This document shows positions 1 through 11,884 of a stretch of DNA of 64,000 nt, in pieces. A program made the position numbers and the translations under genes. The DNA is from Stropharia rugosoannulata (lineage: Eukaryota; Basidiomycota; Agaricomycetes; Agaricales; Strophariaceae): assembly GCA_028532985.1 (NCBI GenBank), contig JANCIK010000001.1:4340001-4404000 (forward strand). The letters are read 5' to 3'. Below the pieces are notes generated by a model. That model did no database searches. It was not told the DNA's origin and was given only the letters and a program-made list of their open reading frames with translations. The number at the start of each line of letters is the position of its first letter. The stretch's first letter is position 1.

Positions 1-180
1 TTCCATATACACCTTCCCTGCGTTAGCTGTTGGAAAATCGAGCATATTTCCAATGAGAAATTTAGGCTTCGGCCCGGGAGGGTAGTGGTGAGTCTTCCTT
101 GATCGACTCGGTAGCCAGTAGAGGCTCAGCAACAATGTCCCGGCGATGAGACACAGCGCTAAGAGAGACGGTGGATCCAT
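1..180 (-). CDS. Cytochrome P450, N-terminal exon (partial, runs off left edge)
   Basis: The minus strand opens with an ATG at 180 and stays open to the edge (60 codons). It encodes an N-terminal hydrophobic anchor (LLALCLIAGTLLLSLYWL, about residues 5-22), a basic stretch (RSRK), and then the proline-rich hinge HYPPGPKPKFLIGNML. This is the signature N-terminus of a fungal microsomal P450 (PPGP...GN). By family knowledge it would be an ER-anchored haem-thiolate monooxygenase. The haem-binding region lies outside the window, so neither the CYP family nor the substrate can be given. The start is the first ATG of the frame and directly precedes the anchor. Confidence 0.85.
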   Translation of the reverse strand, partial: MDPPSLLALCLIAGTLLLSLYWLPSRSRKTHHYPPGPKPKFLIGNMLDFPTANAGKVYME

Positions 181-2246
181 GGCGGATAGAAATGAGGGGT
201 AATGAGGGGTGCAGAAAGATACTTACCTCAAGACCTTAAGTACTTATGTAGCGCGTATCCACCTTCGACGTAAGTGAGGTTATTTTCTGATACAGGGTCT
301 AATTTGCGAACATAGCATTGCAGCAATGGGGTATCGGTAGTTTTCTCATATGCGTGCTTCCCTAATGTTGGTATTACTTGAAGATGGAAGACACGATAAG
401 CGACTCCACTTACATGAGCTTACTATAAGCCGCAACTTTGAACTCAGGCCCTTGAGACTTGAGTTGTCAAGATCTGTTGTGAGCGACTTGCGAGGCATTG
501 ACTTGGCTATTGCGCTCTTTTCTGCAATTTCTCTGTATTCTTTGACGCCAGCAGAAGTTATCACGTATGTACTACAACAACTCGCACACTGCATTTGACA
601 GCCACGGCCGCCGAACAGTGCTCATCCAGGGCTACAAGACTTGACAGTGATCGGCGTTTTGAAGGCGTCTTTTTGTATTATCAGGCATTTGTCTGTGTGA
701 GTGAGACAAAGAACATAACTCTTCCAAGATTGACTCACCCAGACTGGACGAGTCTGTAGGAACGCCAGTCATCCACTATGGACGGTGGGCCAAGCTCGTC
801 AGCAAACATTTGGCGATCTATGTATGCTGTAGCCCTAGCCGTCGGTGTATCTCATGTCTCCGTTGCTGAGCTGCTCTCTTGGGAACCAGGGATGCATTGA
901 ACGCCGGAAGCCTGCTAGTTTGCCTTGGCAGACGAAAAGAAACGGTTGAGCCCAAGTGACATTTGCTTGACAGATATGAACGGCATTTGCGAAGTCTTGA
1001 TTGCCGTACCTTCGGCAGTGAGTGGGCCTCGGCGGCACGCTTCGCGGCAAAACCATTTGGAAACCCATCATGCCCTCACAAATGTGAATATGGAACCCGA
1101 ATGTCACCGCTATGTTTATTCTAACTTACAGTCGTTGTATATTTCTGCCCAGACTGTTTCCTGCGTTCAAAAATACCTTTAGTACCATTGCTTTCGGGAA
1201 ACTCGGGAGTTTGATTTATTTGATCTTTGACTAAACTAGTATGGGCGGTGGCTTAATCTAGACCTTTCTCTCAACCCTTAACTACAGTACATCAACCTCT
1301 CCAAGAAGATCTAATTAATCCAATCTTTCTATTTTAAAGGCTGTATAACTGCTACTTATATAGGGCATTTAAGTAGGTTAACATAGTTAGTAGAACTTGT
1401 GCTCGCTCACAGTCACTCGCGGTCAGGGAATGGGTTTGACTTAAGTTCGAGTTGGCGAATGTAGATCGAGAAATTGATAATATTACAGTCTTGCATGTGA
1501 GTAAACCCTTGCCTTCGCTGTGCAAAACAATGTGATGTAACCGACAGAAGTAAGACGGCCTGAGGACAGATTATCTACCGAGTACCAAATCGATTGTAGG
1601 CACTCGAAATATAAATAACATATTGAATGTGCTTTCAAACAACCCACTGGTACGTAATCTCTCTCGGCTCGTAATTATTATACAAGTGATTAGCTGTTCC
1701 TAACGTCGGGAGCAATCATCTTACGCTCCCTCTTTGCGCTTGCCCACCACACGTAGATGAAAGGTGGTAAGTGACAGTGAGCGTCCTGATCAATACAAGT
1801 GCGCTCGCTCGTGGGTAGTGTCATTCCGTACGGAGAAAAAATGTATTCAAAGGGATATTGCCCGCCAATTGGGCGCGGCTACTCAGGGGAGGCTGTCAGT
1901 CAGGTTACCCGACTTACTTGCGAGTTACAAGTTCCGTGACTCACTGAAGTACCTTCTTCGAATCATCTCAAGTACTACCAGACAGAATCCAGCTAAAGCG
2001 GCTCACAATCTCGATTCATATCTTCAACAAACTGCACCTTCCCAAATTGATCTTGAACTAGTATAATCACTGGTACCAGCGCTGACATCCTATTTTGAAG
2101 CGACGCACGATAAGCTGGGAATCTTGTGCCAAATGATAAAGATTATGACAGACAATAACGCAGATTGACATGTCTTACCTTGCCAGGCGACTATAAAGGT
2201 CGCTCCATTTAATCAAAGGTGCAAAAACCAATCCTTCTGTGCCACC
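181..2246. other. Intergenic, no supported gene
   Basis: Several short open frames exist on both strands (for example around 350-600, 835-1180 and 1764-2066). None has a recognisable motif, a splice pattern or a coherent partner exon. It should hold the promoter of the leftward P450 and, at its right end, that of the secreted-protein candidate. Confidence 0.6.
2192..2197 (+). promoter_or_regulatory. TATA box of the small secreted-protein candidate
   Basis: TATAAA lies 50 bases upstream of an ATG in a strong context (GCCACCATG). Confidence 0.5.
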
Positions 2247-2490
2247 ATGCGCATTGCTATCCTCGCCGTTGCCTTGTTCATTTCTATTGTACATGCGTTG
2301 CCAACAGAGGACGTGAAGGCACGTTCTGGTTAGTTCATGCTGAAGTTGTATCCCGTTCCCGAGTGCTAACCCATCTACAGAAGCAGATAGCAGCTTGATT
2401 GTGGACCCATGTCCTCCCCATTTAATATGCTGTAAGAATTTGTCAAGTCCTTCATTTTATAGCCCTTAACACCCATCTGGACCGGTAGGA
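2247..2490 (+). CDS. Small secreted protein candidate
   Basis: Exon 2247-2328 begins at an ATG in a near-perfect Kozak context. It encodes a signal-peptide-like start (MRIAILAVALFISIVHA, then LPTED). An intron with donor GTTAGT, branch site TGCTAAC and acceptor CTACAG leads into 2381-2431, in phase (EADSSLIVDPCPPHLIC). The 3' structure is uncertain. Splicing 2432-2488 (57 bp) gives an immediate TGA and a 44-residue protein. Reading on without splicing adds a CC pair and about ten residues. I do not recognise the family. The TATA box, signal peptide and in-phase intron argue that it is real and exported. Role unknown. Confidence 0.45.
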
Positions 2491-2680
2491 TCGACAAATG
2501 TCAACTTACAATAAATGATGCAGAACTGCGACAACTTCTTCATATCCAAATCATTGAATAACTTGTTACTAAGCTGGAATGTCTATACAGAAAAACACAA
2601 TTGTAATTAAGCGTGAACAACATATAAAGATAAAAAAGACAGCAAAGGACGCGCAAGATCTGAATTAATAGCCAACGAAA

Positions 2681-3671
2681 TCATGAAATCTCAGTGAGAT
2701 TTCCTAATAATGTTTTGCCAAAATCCCGATGGGATAATCTGACATGTCTTTTAAGAGCATCAATTCTTGCAAAGAGTCTTTTGTTGCATTTAGAATGTTT
2801 GCAGAAATATTTCTTGGCCTCATGTTTCAGGACGTGTCTTTTAAGGTCACTTTTCGTAAATGTAGCTAGAGAGCAGTGTGGGCACCTCCAATCTCTCGAT
2901 CTAGTCATTGTGTTTCCTGAGCGCTTTCTCGGAGTCTGACTGCGCTCGTCATCATCGTCCAAGCGCCGAATATGTGTCCTTTTTCGCAGAGGGGCTCGAA
3001 GGGACCCTGATGATTCATCAATATACTCATCGTCGTCCTCTACAGCGCGCTTCCTTCTGCGTGGTGCGAGAGAGCTCTTGCGGCCCCGAGCCGTTCTAGG
3101 GTCTTCGGCACCCTGTTCCTTATCAGAGGCAATGCTTGCTGCGTCACAGGTATCAGAAACATCTGAGTCTGGAGTAAATAATCGTCCTTCATCGGTGGCG
3201 GAATACTCATAAGCGTTGGCAGGAGATGATGCGGCGGAGTAGGAGAGGGACGGAGTCGAAGCTGAAGACTCTGTCTGCCATTCTGTTTGAGGGATGTCTT
3301 CTTGCAGAGTCGGCGTGGTAAATTGGGGATCAGATGCTGCCAGACTGCCGGGGTACTTCGTGTTACATATAGGCGCGAGTGTTGAGTACGAAGCAGAAGA
3401 AGTGGCTCGGGTCTGAGCGCAATCATAGGGAAACACAACGGCAGAGTACATTTTATATAGCTCGCTAAGGTCATCGGGTTCCTCTATCGTTGTATTATCC
3501 CTGCATGCACAAACGTTGGTCAGTACGTGATAGAAAACGGCGCAAGTAGTATTTGTAAACGTACTGGTCATGCAGTTCTTCAGGTAAATGAAGGAACTGT
3601 TTCTCCAGTTCCTCAAATCTGGCATCATTCCAGTCATCAGCGCTGAAGGATGTTGAGCGCTGTGAGTCCAT
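2681..3671 (-). CDS. C2H2 zinc-finger protein (putative transcription factor)
   Basis: Two exons (3671-3565 and 3500-2681) flank a 64-bp GTACGT...GCAG intron. The join CA|G is in phase and gives 308 residues. The N-terminal part is acidic and Ser/Pro-rich. The middle has basic runs that look like nuclear localisation signals (APRRRKRA, APLRKRTHIRR). Two C-terminal fingers follow: a C-x2-C...H-x3-H finger starting WRCPHC, and a C-x4-C...H-x4-H finger starting YFCKHSKC. This is the usual layout of a fungal C2H2 regulator, so a nuclear DNA-binding role is inferred. Targets are unknown. The ATG at 3671 was chosen because it opens exon 1 and precedes a clean splice. Confidence 0.85.
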
Positions 3672-3870
3672 GGCGGTAAAAATGTAAGAGCTTACATGTT
3701 CTCGGGAATATATAGGTCCCTTTGAGTTCGTGGGGCCAGAATTGCTTTATATCGGCACATGTTTGGCTTCCCGAGTCACCGTGCTGAAAGCTAAGGTCCC
3801 ACCAGGTCGAAAGTCCTCCTAATTTGGAAAAAGTGTAACGATACCAATGAATCTCTGTTTCATAAATTTG

Positions 3871-3900
3871 AGATAAGATAAGATTAGATAAGATAATAAG
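3871..3900 (+). repeat. GATAA-rich simple repeat
   Basis: A 30-base stretch carries about five AGATAA/GATTA units. It could be a cluster of GATA-factor sites upstream of the C2H2 gene or plain low-complexity sequence. The rest of the gap 3672-3999 shows nothing. Confidence 0.4.
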
Positions 3901-3999
3901 TTCATTTGGTACAGGCTGGAAAGTACATACGGTTTGTGCGTCATAGCTCTCCCCGTATAATCCTCATCTTTGTTATCTTGCTGAGCTCCTGTAATCGTA

Positions 4000-4717
4000 T
4001 CATTCTTGCCTTAGTTCCTCGCTTGGGTGTTCTGTAAAAAGTTTTTCGTTGAATTCGCGAAGTAAGCGTATATTTTGCCTCCCTCTGCTCCTTGATAACG
4101 CAACGTACACCTGAAAAGGTGTTAAAGGAAATGATTTGCTGATGTCCACGATTATTGTTCCTAGAGTTTGGCCTTGACTTTTATAATCCGTGAAAGCGTA
4201 AGCTGCCGTAAGTTGAAGTTGTTGTCGTGTGATTGAAAATCTTTCGGGTTTGCCATATTTCTTATTTGTGGTTAATAAATTTAGCTGTTGCAAGAGTGAT
4301 GGGAACTAGTCCGGCCGCAATGCCTTCGAATTTCACGTCTGTGCCTTTGTTTGGTTTAAATAGTACCATTGCCGGAGGAAATTTCAGTTGAGCTTCTCCA
4401 TTTTCAATCGATATCGGCGGTTCACGAAAATCGAGTACGATGTCTCCGATTGTCCCTTGTGTTCCGTTCGCTATGTCTGCTTCTGTTGATATGTTCCTCA
4501 TACCTATCGCGAGTTCTATCATATCAGGTAAGTTGCCTGTCTGTTTGTCTGTTGATTGCGCGAGCCTGACACGTGCTTTAAGGGGAACCTTGGTGTTTGA
4601 CTTCCCAATCGTGCCTTCAGCAGGCGCTTTGTACAGAATCTGGTTTGACCGTTTACAGTGTCGTCGAACAGATATTTTGTTCCATTTCTCTCGAACGGCG
4701 TGACGTGGCATGATCAA
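4000..4717 (-). pseudogene. Pif1/Helitron-type helicase fragment
   Basis: Two overlapping minus-strand frames (4717-4262, then 4293-4000) together match the C-terminal part of Pif1-like helicases of Agaricomycete Helitrons. The first has the MPRHAVREKWN start, LPDMIELAIGM and GTIGDIVLDF. The second carries the motif V/VI region AYAFTDYKSQGQT and VALSRSRGR. The Walker A half is missing and the frame breaks near 4262-4293, so this is a truncated, frameshifted remnant. No Rep/HUH domain or Helitron end is visible nearby. A domesticated helicase is unlikely because the ATPase core is absent. Confidence 0.8.
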
Positions 4718-5097
4718 GGGACGAATGACTTCAAATATGGACTAATGCCAACGATACGACACATTCAAATACTAACGTCGAAATAATTTGTTACACATGC
4801 CCAAATAATTATTTAATTCTTCCGTAATCTTTCAGTACGGTCTGAGGCGACGGAACGGCGGCCCTTTCATCATAAGTGCATGCCATTTATGGCCATATCA
4901 GGCCTGTCAACCAAGTAGCCATTGTACGTAAGTCCTATACACAAATAGTAGATTCACGCTTAAAACAAAAGCAAGGCCACTGGAGGCCTCTGGACTCCGA
5001 CCAGATCCTTTCATGTATATCAACAACGTTTGACACTTGTAGTCTTTACAACTCTGTATAATAGCTAAAATTGTTCCGGAAGCAATATGACAGAATG
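4718..5097. other. Intergenic, nothing supported
   Basis: The 3' flank of the NACHT gene and the 5' flank of the helicase remnant. One short frame (4876-5061) has no recognisable content. Confidence 0.5.
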
Positions 5098-7657
5098 TTA
5101 GTATTCATCGTGGATAATTTTGCGGAGGCCCCGCGTTGGTTCATAATATGCGATTTCGGCCTCGAGGTCCGACTGATCACAGCCCTCAGTGGGAGATAGG
5201 TACTCCAACAAAGCAACGCGCGCCAGTTCTGTCCACGGTTTTATGTTGACCATGTCTTTCATGTGTAAATGAATGAATTCAGTCAGTGGTAGCGATCCTC
5301 CGCATTGTTTGAGAATGGTGGGCAGAATTCTAAGACCTAGTTCGCAAGGTTCAGAACGCTTGCTCATTGGTGGCTTCATTTGATTTCCAAATTGTAGTCT
5401 CCGGGTCCGTAGCTCCCTAGAGCTCAAGTCGTGAGGCTTGAACCTGGATTTTTTAGAACGACCCTTTAGGTCACGGCTCTTCACACTTAGACTGAGCTTA
5501 ATGGATGAGCGCCGCCATCTCTTGCACAGGTAAGTTAGTATTTTGATCGCTGCATCATCGAAGTCTCGCCGGCGTAGAGATAGATGCTCTGGTGCAGTTG
5601 AGTCAAAAAGAAAGTCGGTTATTATACCACTGCAAGATGCAGCCAGAGATTGAAAGGCAAACGAATCTTCATCGACAGGACTGAACGTCTCGGGATGAAG
5701 AAGACTTCGTATTTTGTCATTTTCCCAGTACTTAATTTGCCAGTGTCTGCTGCGTATTTGGTATCTGGTCAAACAGATGATCATGAATGTTTTCAGAGTT
5801 GTATCCGAAAGGTACGCTGTCATTGAGCGCCGTAGAACAGGTGCCAAAATCCCGATGTAAATGTCGTAAAGCTGTGTGTAGTTCTGGAGCCAGGGGGAAT
5901 CCTGCTGATGGATCTAGATGGACAATTAACAAGACCCATACTTATCATTTGGTTAAAATGATGACATACCGTATCCTTTAAGACTCCCAACAGAAGAGGA
6001 ATCTCCCAGCATCTGATGCTTTTATGTTGCGGCCAAGTGTTTTCCAGTCTAAGTACGTGGAGCACTTCATACAATTCGTCATTGAGATCGACATTTTTTA
6101 TGATAGAGGTGATAAAGTTCAAACAACATTCCGAGGCGTGGGCGCTGCTCTCTTTCATAGCTTCAGATGTGGCTGTTTCCCATGCGTTCGAGCTCAGGTA
6201 TTTTACTGCCTGGCCTGCTAACTTTATATACCGGTCATCTGTTATGTTCATGTAGAAACTACCACTGCGGGATCGGTCACGCAGGAAGTCTGACAAAGAA
6301 GCGTGCGCGAAGAAGATGACAAAGTTGTTAACATGGCCCGAACCAAGCGAACTAACTTGGATAATAGATGTGAGCGGAGCGAGTAGCAGTTCCACATCTC
6401 CGTCGTCCAAGTCAAACAATCGAGTAAGATCGGCGACGCCAAAAGAGAAACCAAAATCTTCATTGACAACCAAGAATAATATGTCCAGTACTGTCTCCGA
6501 TCCGTGATTAGGCAGTGAGGACAACAAGTGGGTATACAAAGTATCGATCTCCGCAAAGGGTAGATCATGGACTACTGGGCGCAATCCCATCACCACGTCT
6601 AAACGGCGGTGAGGTAGGTCGGAGAGTGTTGATATGTACTTGATGACAACCGCAGAATATAAGAATTGCCCAGACGATTTGCCTACCAGATGCCTGATAA
6701 CAGACTCTCCCGGCCAGTCTGACGGTATTGCATGGCGTCGGGGGTGTGTGGATTTGATGTCTGCAAAAGAATCCTGGAGAAAGCGGCGAATATCCTCGTC
6801 CGGCCCGTACTTGTTATCTAGAACAACAGACACCCAGATCCCAGTCAGAGTGGAGCAGTTGAATGTGTGAGTGATGTCCTGCTCCGGGCGACTGGATATT
6901 AGGAAGATTACAGGTACGTGGTAGTTGATGAGGATACTGGCAATAGCACGGAGAAGAGCAGCACGGAGAGCGTGGTCAATGCATTCATCAACCCCATCTA
7001 TAATTATTAGCCTTGGGGACGTTGTCCGATCGTCGAAAATCCCGGCAGCAATCAAGTCCTTCAAAGGTTCTACAATAAGTTGCTGCATCTGAACCTCCAT
7101 GGACTTGTTGAAAAGGAACGGATCACGATCTATTGCTGAGTGAAGAACAGGCCTGAGAGCTGGTAGCTTGGTCGCCATCTGGTAGGCGATAGTTGGAACA
7201 ACGCCATGGGGGTGGTTTCTCGTTGGATCTGACTTGGAGAAAAAGAAGCTGGCGAGAAGGATGCCAATCTCGTCGCATTCTTCCGCCATTGTCTGAAGTA
7301 TGGCGGACTTTCCCGCACCCGCAGGCCCATAAATCCAAGTAACGGGTGGGTCAGGTTCGCCCTTTACTCGAGTCTCGTCCACTTCCTCAGGCTCGTTCCC
7401 ACCTTGAGTCCACCTATGTAAACGATCGAGTACAGCACGTCGTGTGTTAGGATGGCAACGGGGAGGGTCGAACCGGACCTTCGAGTTATAGAGAGCATTG
7501 GGGACAACCTGATCCCATAAACGGTCTGAAGAAAATTAGCTTTTGTTCATATACCAGCGAAAACGCAAAGGGGCATACCAAGGTCTGACCTCTGAGCGTG
7601 CTGTTCAACGACAAATGACCCTCCGCTAATAATGAATTGTTTCCCGTGCGAGAACAT
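5098..7657 (-). CDS. NACHT-domain NTPase (fungal NLR-like)
   Basis: Three exons (7657-7579, 7525-5970, 5913-5098) with introns of 53 and 56 bp join in phase to 816 residues. The N-terminus MFSHGKQFIISGGSF and the linker RFDPPRCHPNTR are typical of basidiomycete NACHT proteins. The NACHT core follows: Walker A GPAGAGKSAI at about residue 85, Walker B LIIIDGVDEC, and sensor-like FLISSRPEQDI. The C-terminal part is helical with no ankyrin, WD or TPR repeats that I can see, so a ligand-sensing repeat domain appears absent or diverged. By family knowledge these are STAND NTPases, some acting in non-self recognition and cell death. The role here is inferred only. It is divergent from PHO88. Confidence 0.9.
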
Positions 7658-8146
7658 TCGTATCTTCTGTAAGAATTAATTTACCTGCTTATCACACTAC
7701 ACGAACACAAGTTGCCTGCTTAGAGCGCTGGCTAAGGATGAAAGGGATGTATTGAGACAACGTCTGGCTACGTTCGAATACTGATGCTAGAGTGCTGTGC
7801 GTGGAAACTGATGCTAGGTTAGGTGACATGTCTGTCATATTTATGGAACTTGTTTCTGAGCGCGGGCACAGTCAGAGTGGTTTATCGCATATGAAGGTCA
7901 GTAGGGGAAATGGTGGAGGCTTAAGTGGAAGAAGGAGGAGGGAGTTCAGAGCGTTGTCAGAGCGAGTGAACCAAGAGTGAACGTTTGAACCGCACTGGAG
8001 TAAACGTTAAACATACATAATTGGTATTACCTAATAGTTGATTTTTGATTTGCTCTGTTTGCTTTTGATGGACACGCCAAGCATGCATACACCGGCGCGA
8101 CTCGTCATTCCGCCTTTTGCAGGATACCAACACCTCGTCTCTCAAA
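7658..8146. promoter_or_regulatory. Divergent promoter region between the NACHT gene and PHO88
   Basis: A 489-base gap between two outward-facing start codons. No clear TATA box is seen. Short frames here are unsupported. Confidence 0.4.
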
Positions 8147-9286
8147 ATGAACTCGGCTGTTCAGAATATGGCAATTTCGCTCGGCGCCATGCAAGGTCTG
8201 TACTGATTCGAACTTCTGACCATGCATGCTGATATCTTTATGTCTAGTGGCGCGAAAGATCCCCTTTGACGATCCTGATACCCTCAATTATGTTCGCATT
8301 GGCTACGTCTGCTCCCAACTTTTCGCGCTTGCAACATATTTTTATGTATCAATTATTGTGCGTGTATGAAAATTAGAACTTCATACACTGTATTAACCCC
8401 ATCTTTTTTCAGATTAAGAGGAAGAACGACAAGACCGTGCTTACTTACGGTGTGTCTGCGTGGTTTTCGGGATCAATGTAGCCCCTTTGACTGACTGACA
8501 TTTCTATGAAAGAGGAACCTGCGTCGCCTCTGGTATGTCTAATCCTATAAAACATTAGTCAAGTGCTGATGGTACCCACCAGTCACAAGATGGGCCTAAG
8601 AAAGTCACCACGACTGTACGCGAATATGACCTTGCAGAAACAACCAAGCTCGTCAGTGGTCTCGCTTCCTCTTTAACAACCCATATAACATTTACTTTGC
8701 CGCATAGATTCGCTCAGTGTTCACGGGCGTAGCAATGATGGGCGTCATGCACCTGTACTTCAAGTTCACGCAACCCTTATTTATCCAGTCTCTCATGGGA
8801 CTCAAAAACATTTACGACGCGTCACTTGTTTCGATTCACGTGCTAGGAAAGCCTGCAACGGGCTCACTTGAGCGGCCGTTTAAGACGGCGTCCATGTTTG
8901 CAGGTGAGCTCCTTCCGATGGCCCACACTTCTTGCTTTCCTTGCCCTGTTTCGGTCTCCTTTCTTGATGGATGTTGTGGCTTCCATGGACGACAGCCCTT
9001 GATCTGGTGGAGAACTCTCGCCAAATACGTTGCACATCTTATGGATCCCAGTCTTGAAAAAGCTACAGATATAGTTTTCTCCGAGCTTTTCTTTTTCTTT
9101 GACTTTTTAAGTCGTCTTGCCTTAAGATCTCCCTTTTATAAAGAACGTTATGCTAACTATTTTATAGCTCCTGCAGCCGAACCCCAAATTGTTCCTGCAG
9201 GTATCACTGATAAGGACCCTTCGGCATTCATCAGCGAGGTCGAGTCGGACTCGGAGGAGCCCGTCGTCGACCAGCCTTCGGACTAG
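8147..9286 (+). CDS. PHO88: Pho88/Snd3 family ER membrane protein
   Basis: Seven exons (8147-8195, 8248-8357, 8413-8449, 8513-8532, 8583-8651, 8708-8903, 9168-9286) join in phase to 199 residues. Recognisable blocks are MNSAVQNMAISLGAMQ, KIPFDDPDTLNYVRIGYVCSQ, VTTTVREYDL, MMGVMHLYFKFTQPLFIQS and GKPATGSLERPFK, in the order and length of yeast Pho88 (about 190 aa). Known role: an ER membrane protein first linked to phosphate transport, later to SRP-independent targeting (Snd3). Intron 6 (8904-9167, TGCTAAC branch site) is 264 bases, a multiple of three and free of stops, so the frame also reads through it. I treat it as an intron because the spliced C-terminus fits the family. The acidic tail DSEEPVVDQPSD is lineage-specific. 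Confidence 0.92.
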
Positions 9287-11884
9287 ATCCTACCAGGCCT
9301 GTGGAGTCGCACGTACAGGACTACCCAGCCATCCCCTGTAAAGTGTGCTATGAACATACATGCACACGTTTTTCCTGACTTCATGTATCTGTGGACCTAA
9401 TTATACCTGATGGAAATGGCTATGCCTGGGCGATGAGACGACGAGAGTGATTCTACCGCATGTAAAGCTTGAAGTGGTCTGAGAACAGTGGAACGCCTTG
9501 GAACGCCCATTGTTTTGCTCTGGGACTTTTCAGTTCTATAAAACTAACAGTTATCCAAACTCAGCACATTCAGATAGATCTCGATTCTGTGAACACTGCT
9601 TTCGTCTTGGGGGAGAAGGGCTCCCGCTATCCCATTTTGAAACTTGAGAGGTGAGTGCCTTACGTATGCTCGCTTGCGGTACGCGTCTGAACGTAGACTA
9701 TAGTGACGCGCATATGTTGGATTAATGATTACCGTCAAGCAGCGTTACACCCATTAATGACAAGGGACTGTCGCCGATGAACATCATTGGACACGATCTC
9801 TCCATGTCGCCGTCATCCCAGGGATCGTCAACTTGCAGAGATATTGCACAGAGACAGTTTTTTTACCGCATATGTACTGGGTTGTTTTCTAATGATCAAA
9901 CTCAAACATACCACATACCGTCTCGAGGCACAAAAAACATACGTTTGTGCTGGATGAAGCAGCCGCAAGCCCGATCTGTCCGCGCGTTGGTGAGCCCGTC
10001 GCGTACGAACAATGGTGCAGGTACTGACTGCCTCCGAGATGTGACACGCGTATGATTGGTCGTGACAGCCAGACTCGGAGGGCGGGATAATTCCACCGTA
10101 TGCCACTGATTTCGTGCAGCTCTAGCAGCCCGCATGCAGTGAGGGACGATGACCCTATAGACCAAGCTATTCTCCACAGTGCGGTATACACTACGTGGCG
10201 AAAAGAATGTCTACGTGAGCCTTACTTTATAGCTTTTCTGGTCGTATTACCTTCAGAGGCAGTGGACGTTGAAAGTGATTATTCTAGGATAATAAGAAAG
10301 GGCTACATGGGCTCACCTACCTCGAGGCGATCGATCGAGGTGTTAGTACCTTCGTACTCAGGTGGGTACGGGAAGGACTTCGAATATTGGAGGGACCACT
10401 ATTGACCACTGTTCGCCTCTCCAAAGGCCGATCTTGGCATGAATCTGACACTTGAGCGGTGAGAACTTTTCCTGGCGGACGGCGGCTCAGCTGATCTCCC
10501 CGGTTTTAGTCAGAAGCTGTCAGCACGATCATGGCTGGGCAGTGGTCCGTGTCCTGGAAGGCATCTCGCGAGGAAGTAGTTTGCCCCATTAGCCAGCACC
10601 ACTCACCGCTTTGCGGCCCACGTTTTACACTACGCAGTGCTCTGGCTCCCCAAAACATAGGAAGCTCCTCGACGAACAATGAGAGCATTGTGCGTTGCAT
10701 GCGTCCCCTGACAAAAGGATATTCGGCCTCTGACCGGACCCCCGCCGTAGTGGATGCCTTCCTTTATCGACGTTCATCTGGTCGCCTTTCTTACGGGGAG
10801 TAAACCCACGCCTTGATCAAGTAGAGGCCGGTCTATCTTATCGTTAATCACTAGTTTATATCTGTACAGATCATTATGGGCGACGACGCCGCGCGAAAGG
10901 CGGCTGCGACTCTGCGACAGTTTTGCTCATCTTCTACGTCCTCTTAGATTACCGGACAGTCCTTTCACCAAGTTAGCGCCTCAGATCTATTTTCAGCCTT
11001 TCCTAAATTGAACAGTCATCAGCGCACGGCGGAAGCAAATATTGGGCCTTCGGGATTATCTCCCATCTCTTCATTATGAAATGAAGCCCTTATACTATGC
11101 CGTGCCTAGTGGGAGTCGCCCTGATTAATTTGTTTTAGTGATCCTTGTTCCAAGAGGCGGTATTTGGCGGGGATGGATACGCGGACGGACGCCAATGCTT
11201 CCCGGGCTCCGCCTTTGTCATGCCTTCGCACCGCCGAACATGTTGTGCAACGACTTCGGGTGACACGACCTTTGATGCTCGCTTGGCTCTAATGTTCGCG
11301 ACTGTGACAGTAACAGACAGCAACTCATGGGCGAGCACAATGCAGCTCTGTGCAGCGGACATCGAAATTTCAACACAAAGCAATCAAATATGGTATGCAA
11401 TCCAGATCAAGAACACAAAGAGACTTGGATTTGGCGTGAGGCATCTACACCTATGCAGAGAGGGAATACAGCAGGTAGTGTACTCTGATTTAGCTTCTGG
11501 AGGCTCTGAGGGCTCTGGTTCGCTTACAGAGTTGTTGGTCTAGATATACTGCTCCTGCCGTCACACCGCTAAGGATGGGCGGAACGAAGCGAACCAGCAG
11601 TCGCGCACAAAAGGGGATGAAGCGCAAGGTGCCGATTTCGGTCGGTCACGAAGGGCAATCTTTCCCACTGTTGGACTCCCAAGTCCCAAATCTCTTTCTT
11701 TCAACCGCTTAATTTGAGATAAGAAGTTCTTTTCTTTCGCCGGACTCCATGTCGCCTGGATCCACACCACAAAGTGCTGTGCCCTATAAATTGGGATACA
11801 GACAAATACAAGGCGCATCTCAGCTCCCCTCCCCCACCTTAAGTAACTTTGCGCACTTGCCCCGTACCAGAAATATCTTCCGAG
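9287..11884. other. Long intergenic region, no supported gene
   Basis: Frames of 60-130 codons occur on both strands but show no family motif or splice logic. A TATAAA at 11785-11790, 95 bases before the next ATG, is the likely promoter element of the downstream finger gene. Confidence 0.5.

Noticed and set aside
346..598. Overlapping 82-codon frames on both strands
   Set aside because: Mirror frames without motif, intron signals or promoter.
1764..2066. 100-codon plus-strand frame
   Set aside because: No known motif and no splice partner. The nearby promoter evidence belongs to the gene at 2247.
9777..10803. Several 60-100 codon frames
   Set aside because: Composition and mutual overlap suggest chance. 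No family pattern is recognisable.
10875..10949. Short frame starting MGDDAARKAAATLRQ
   Set aside because: Only 24 codons, no downstream exon in phase, no conserved pattern.
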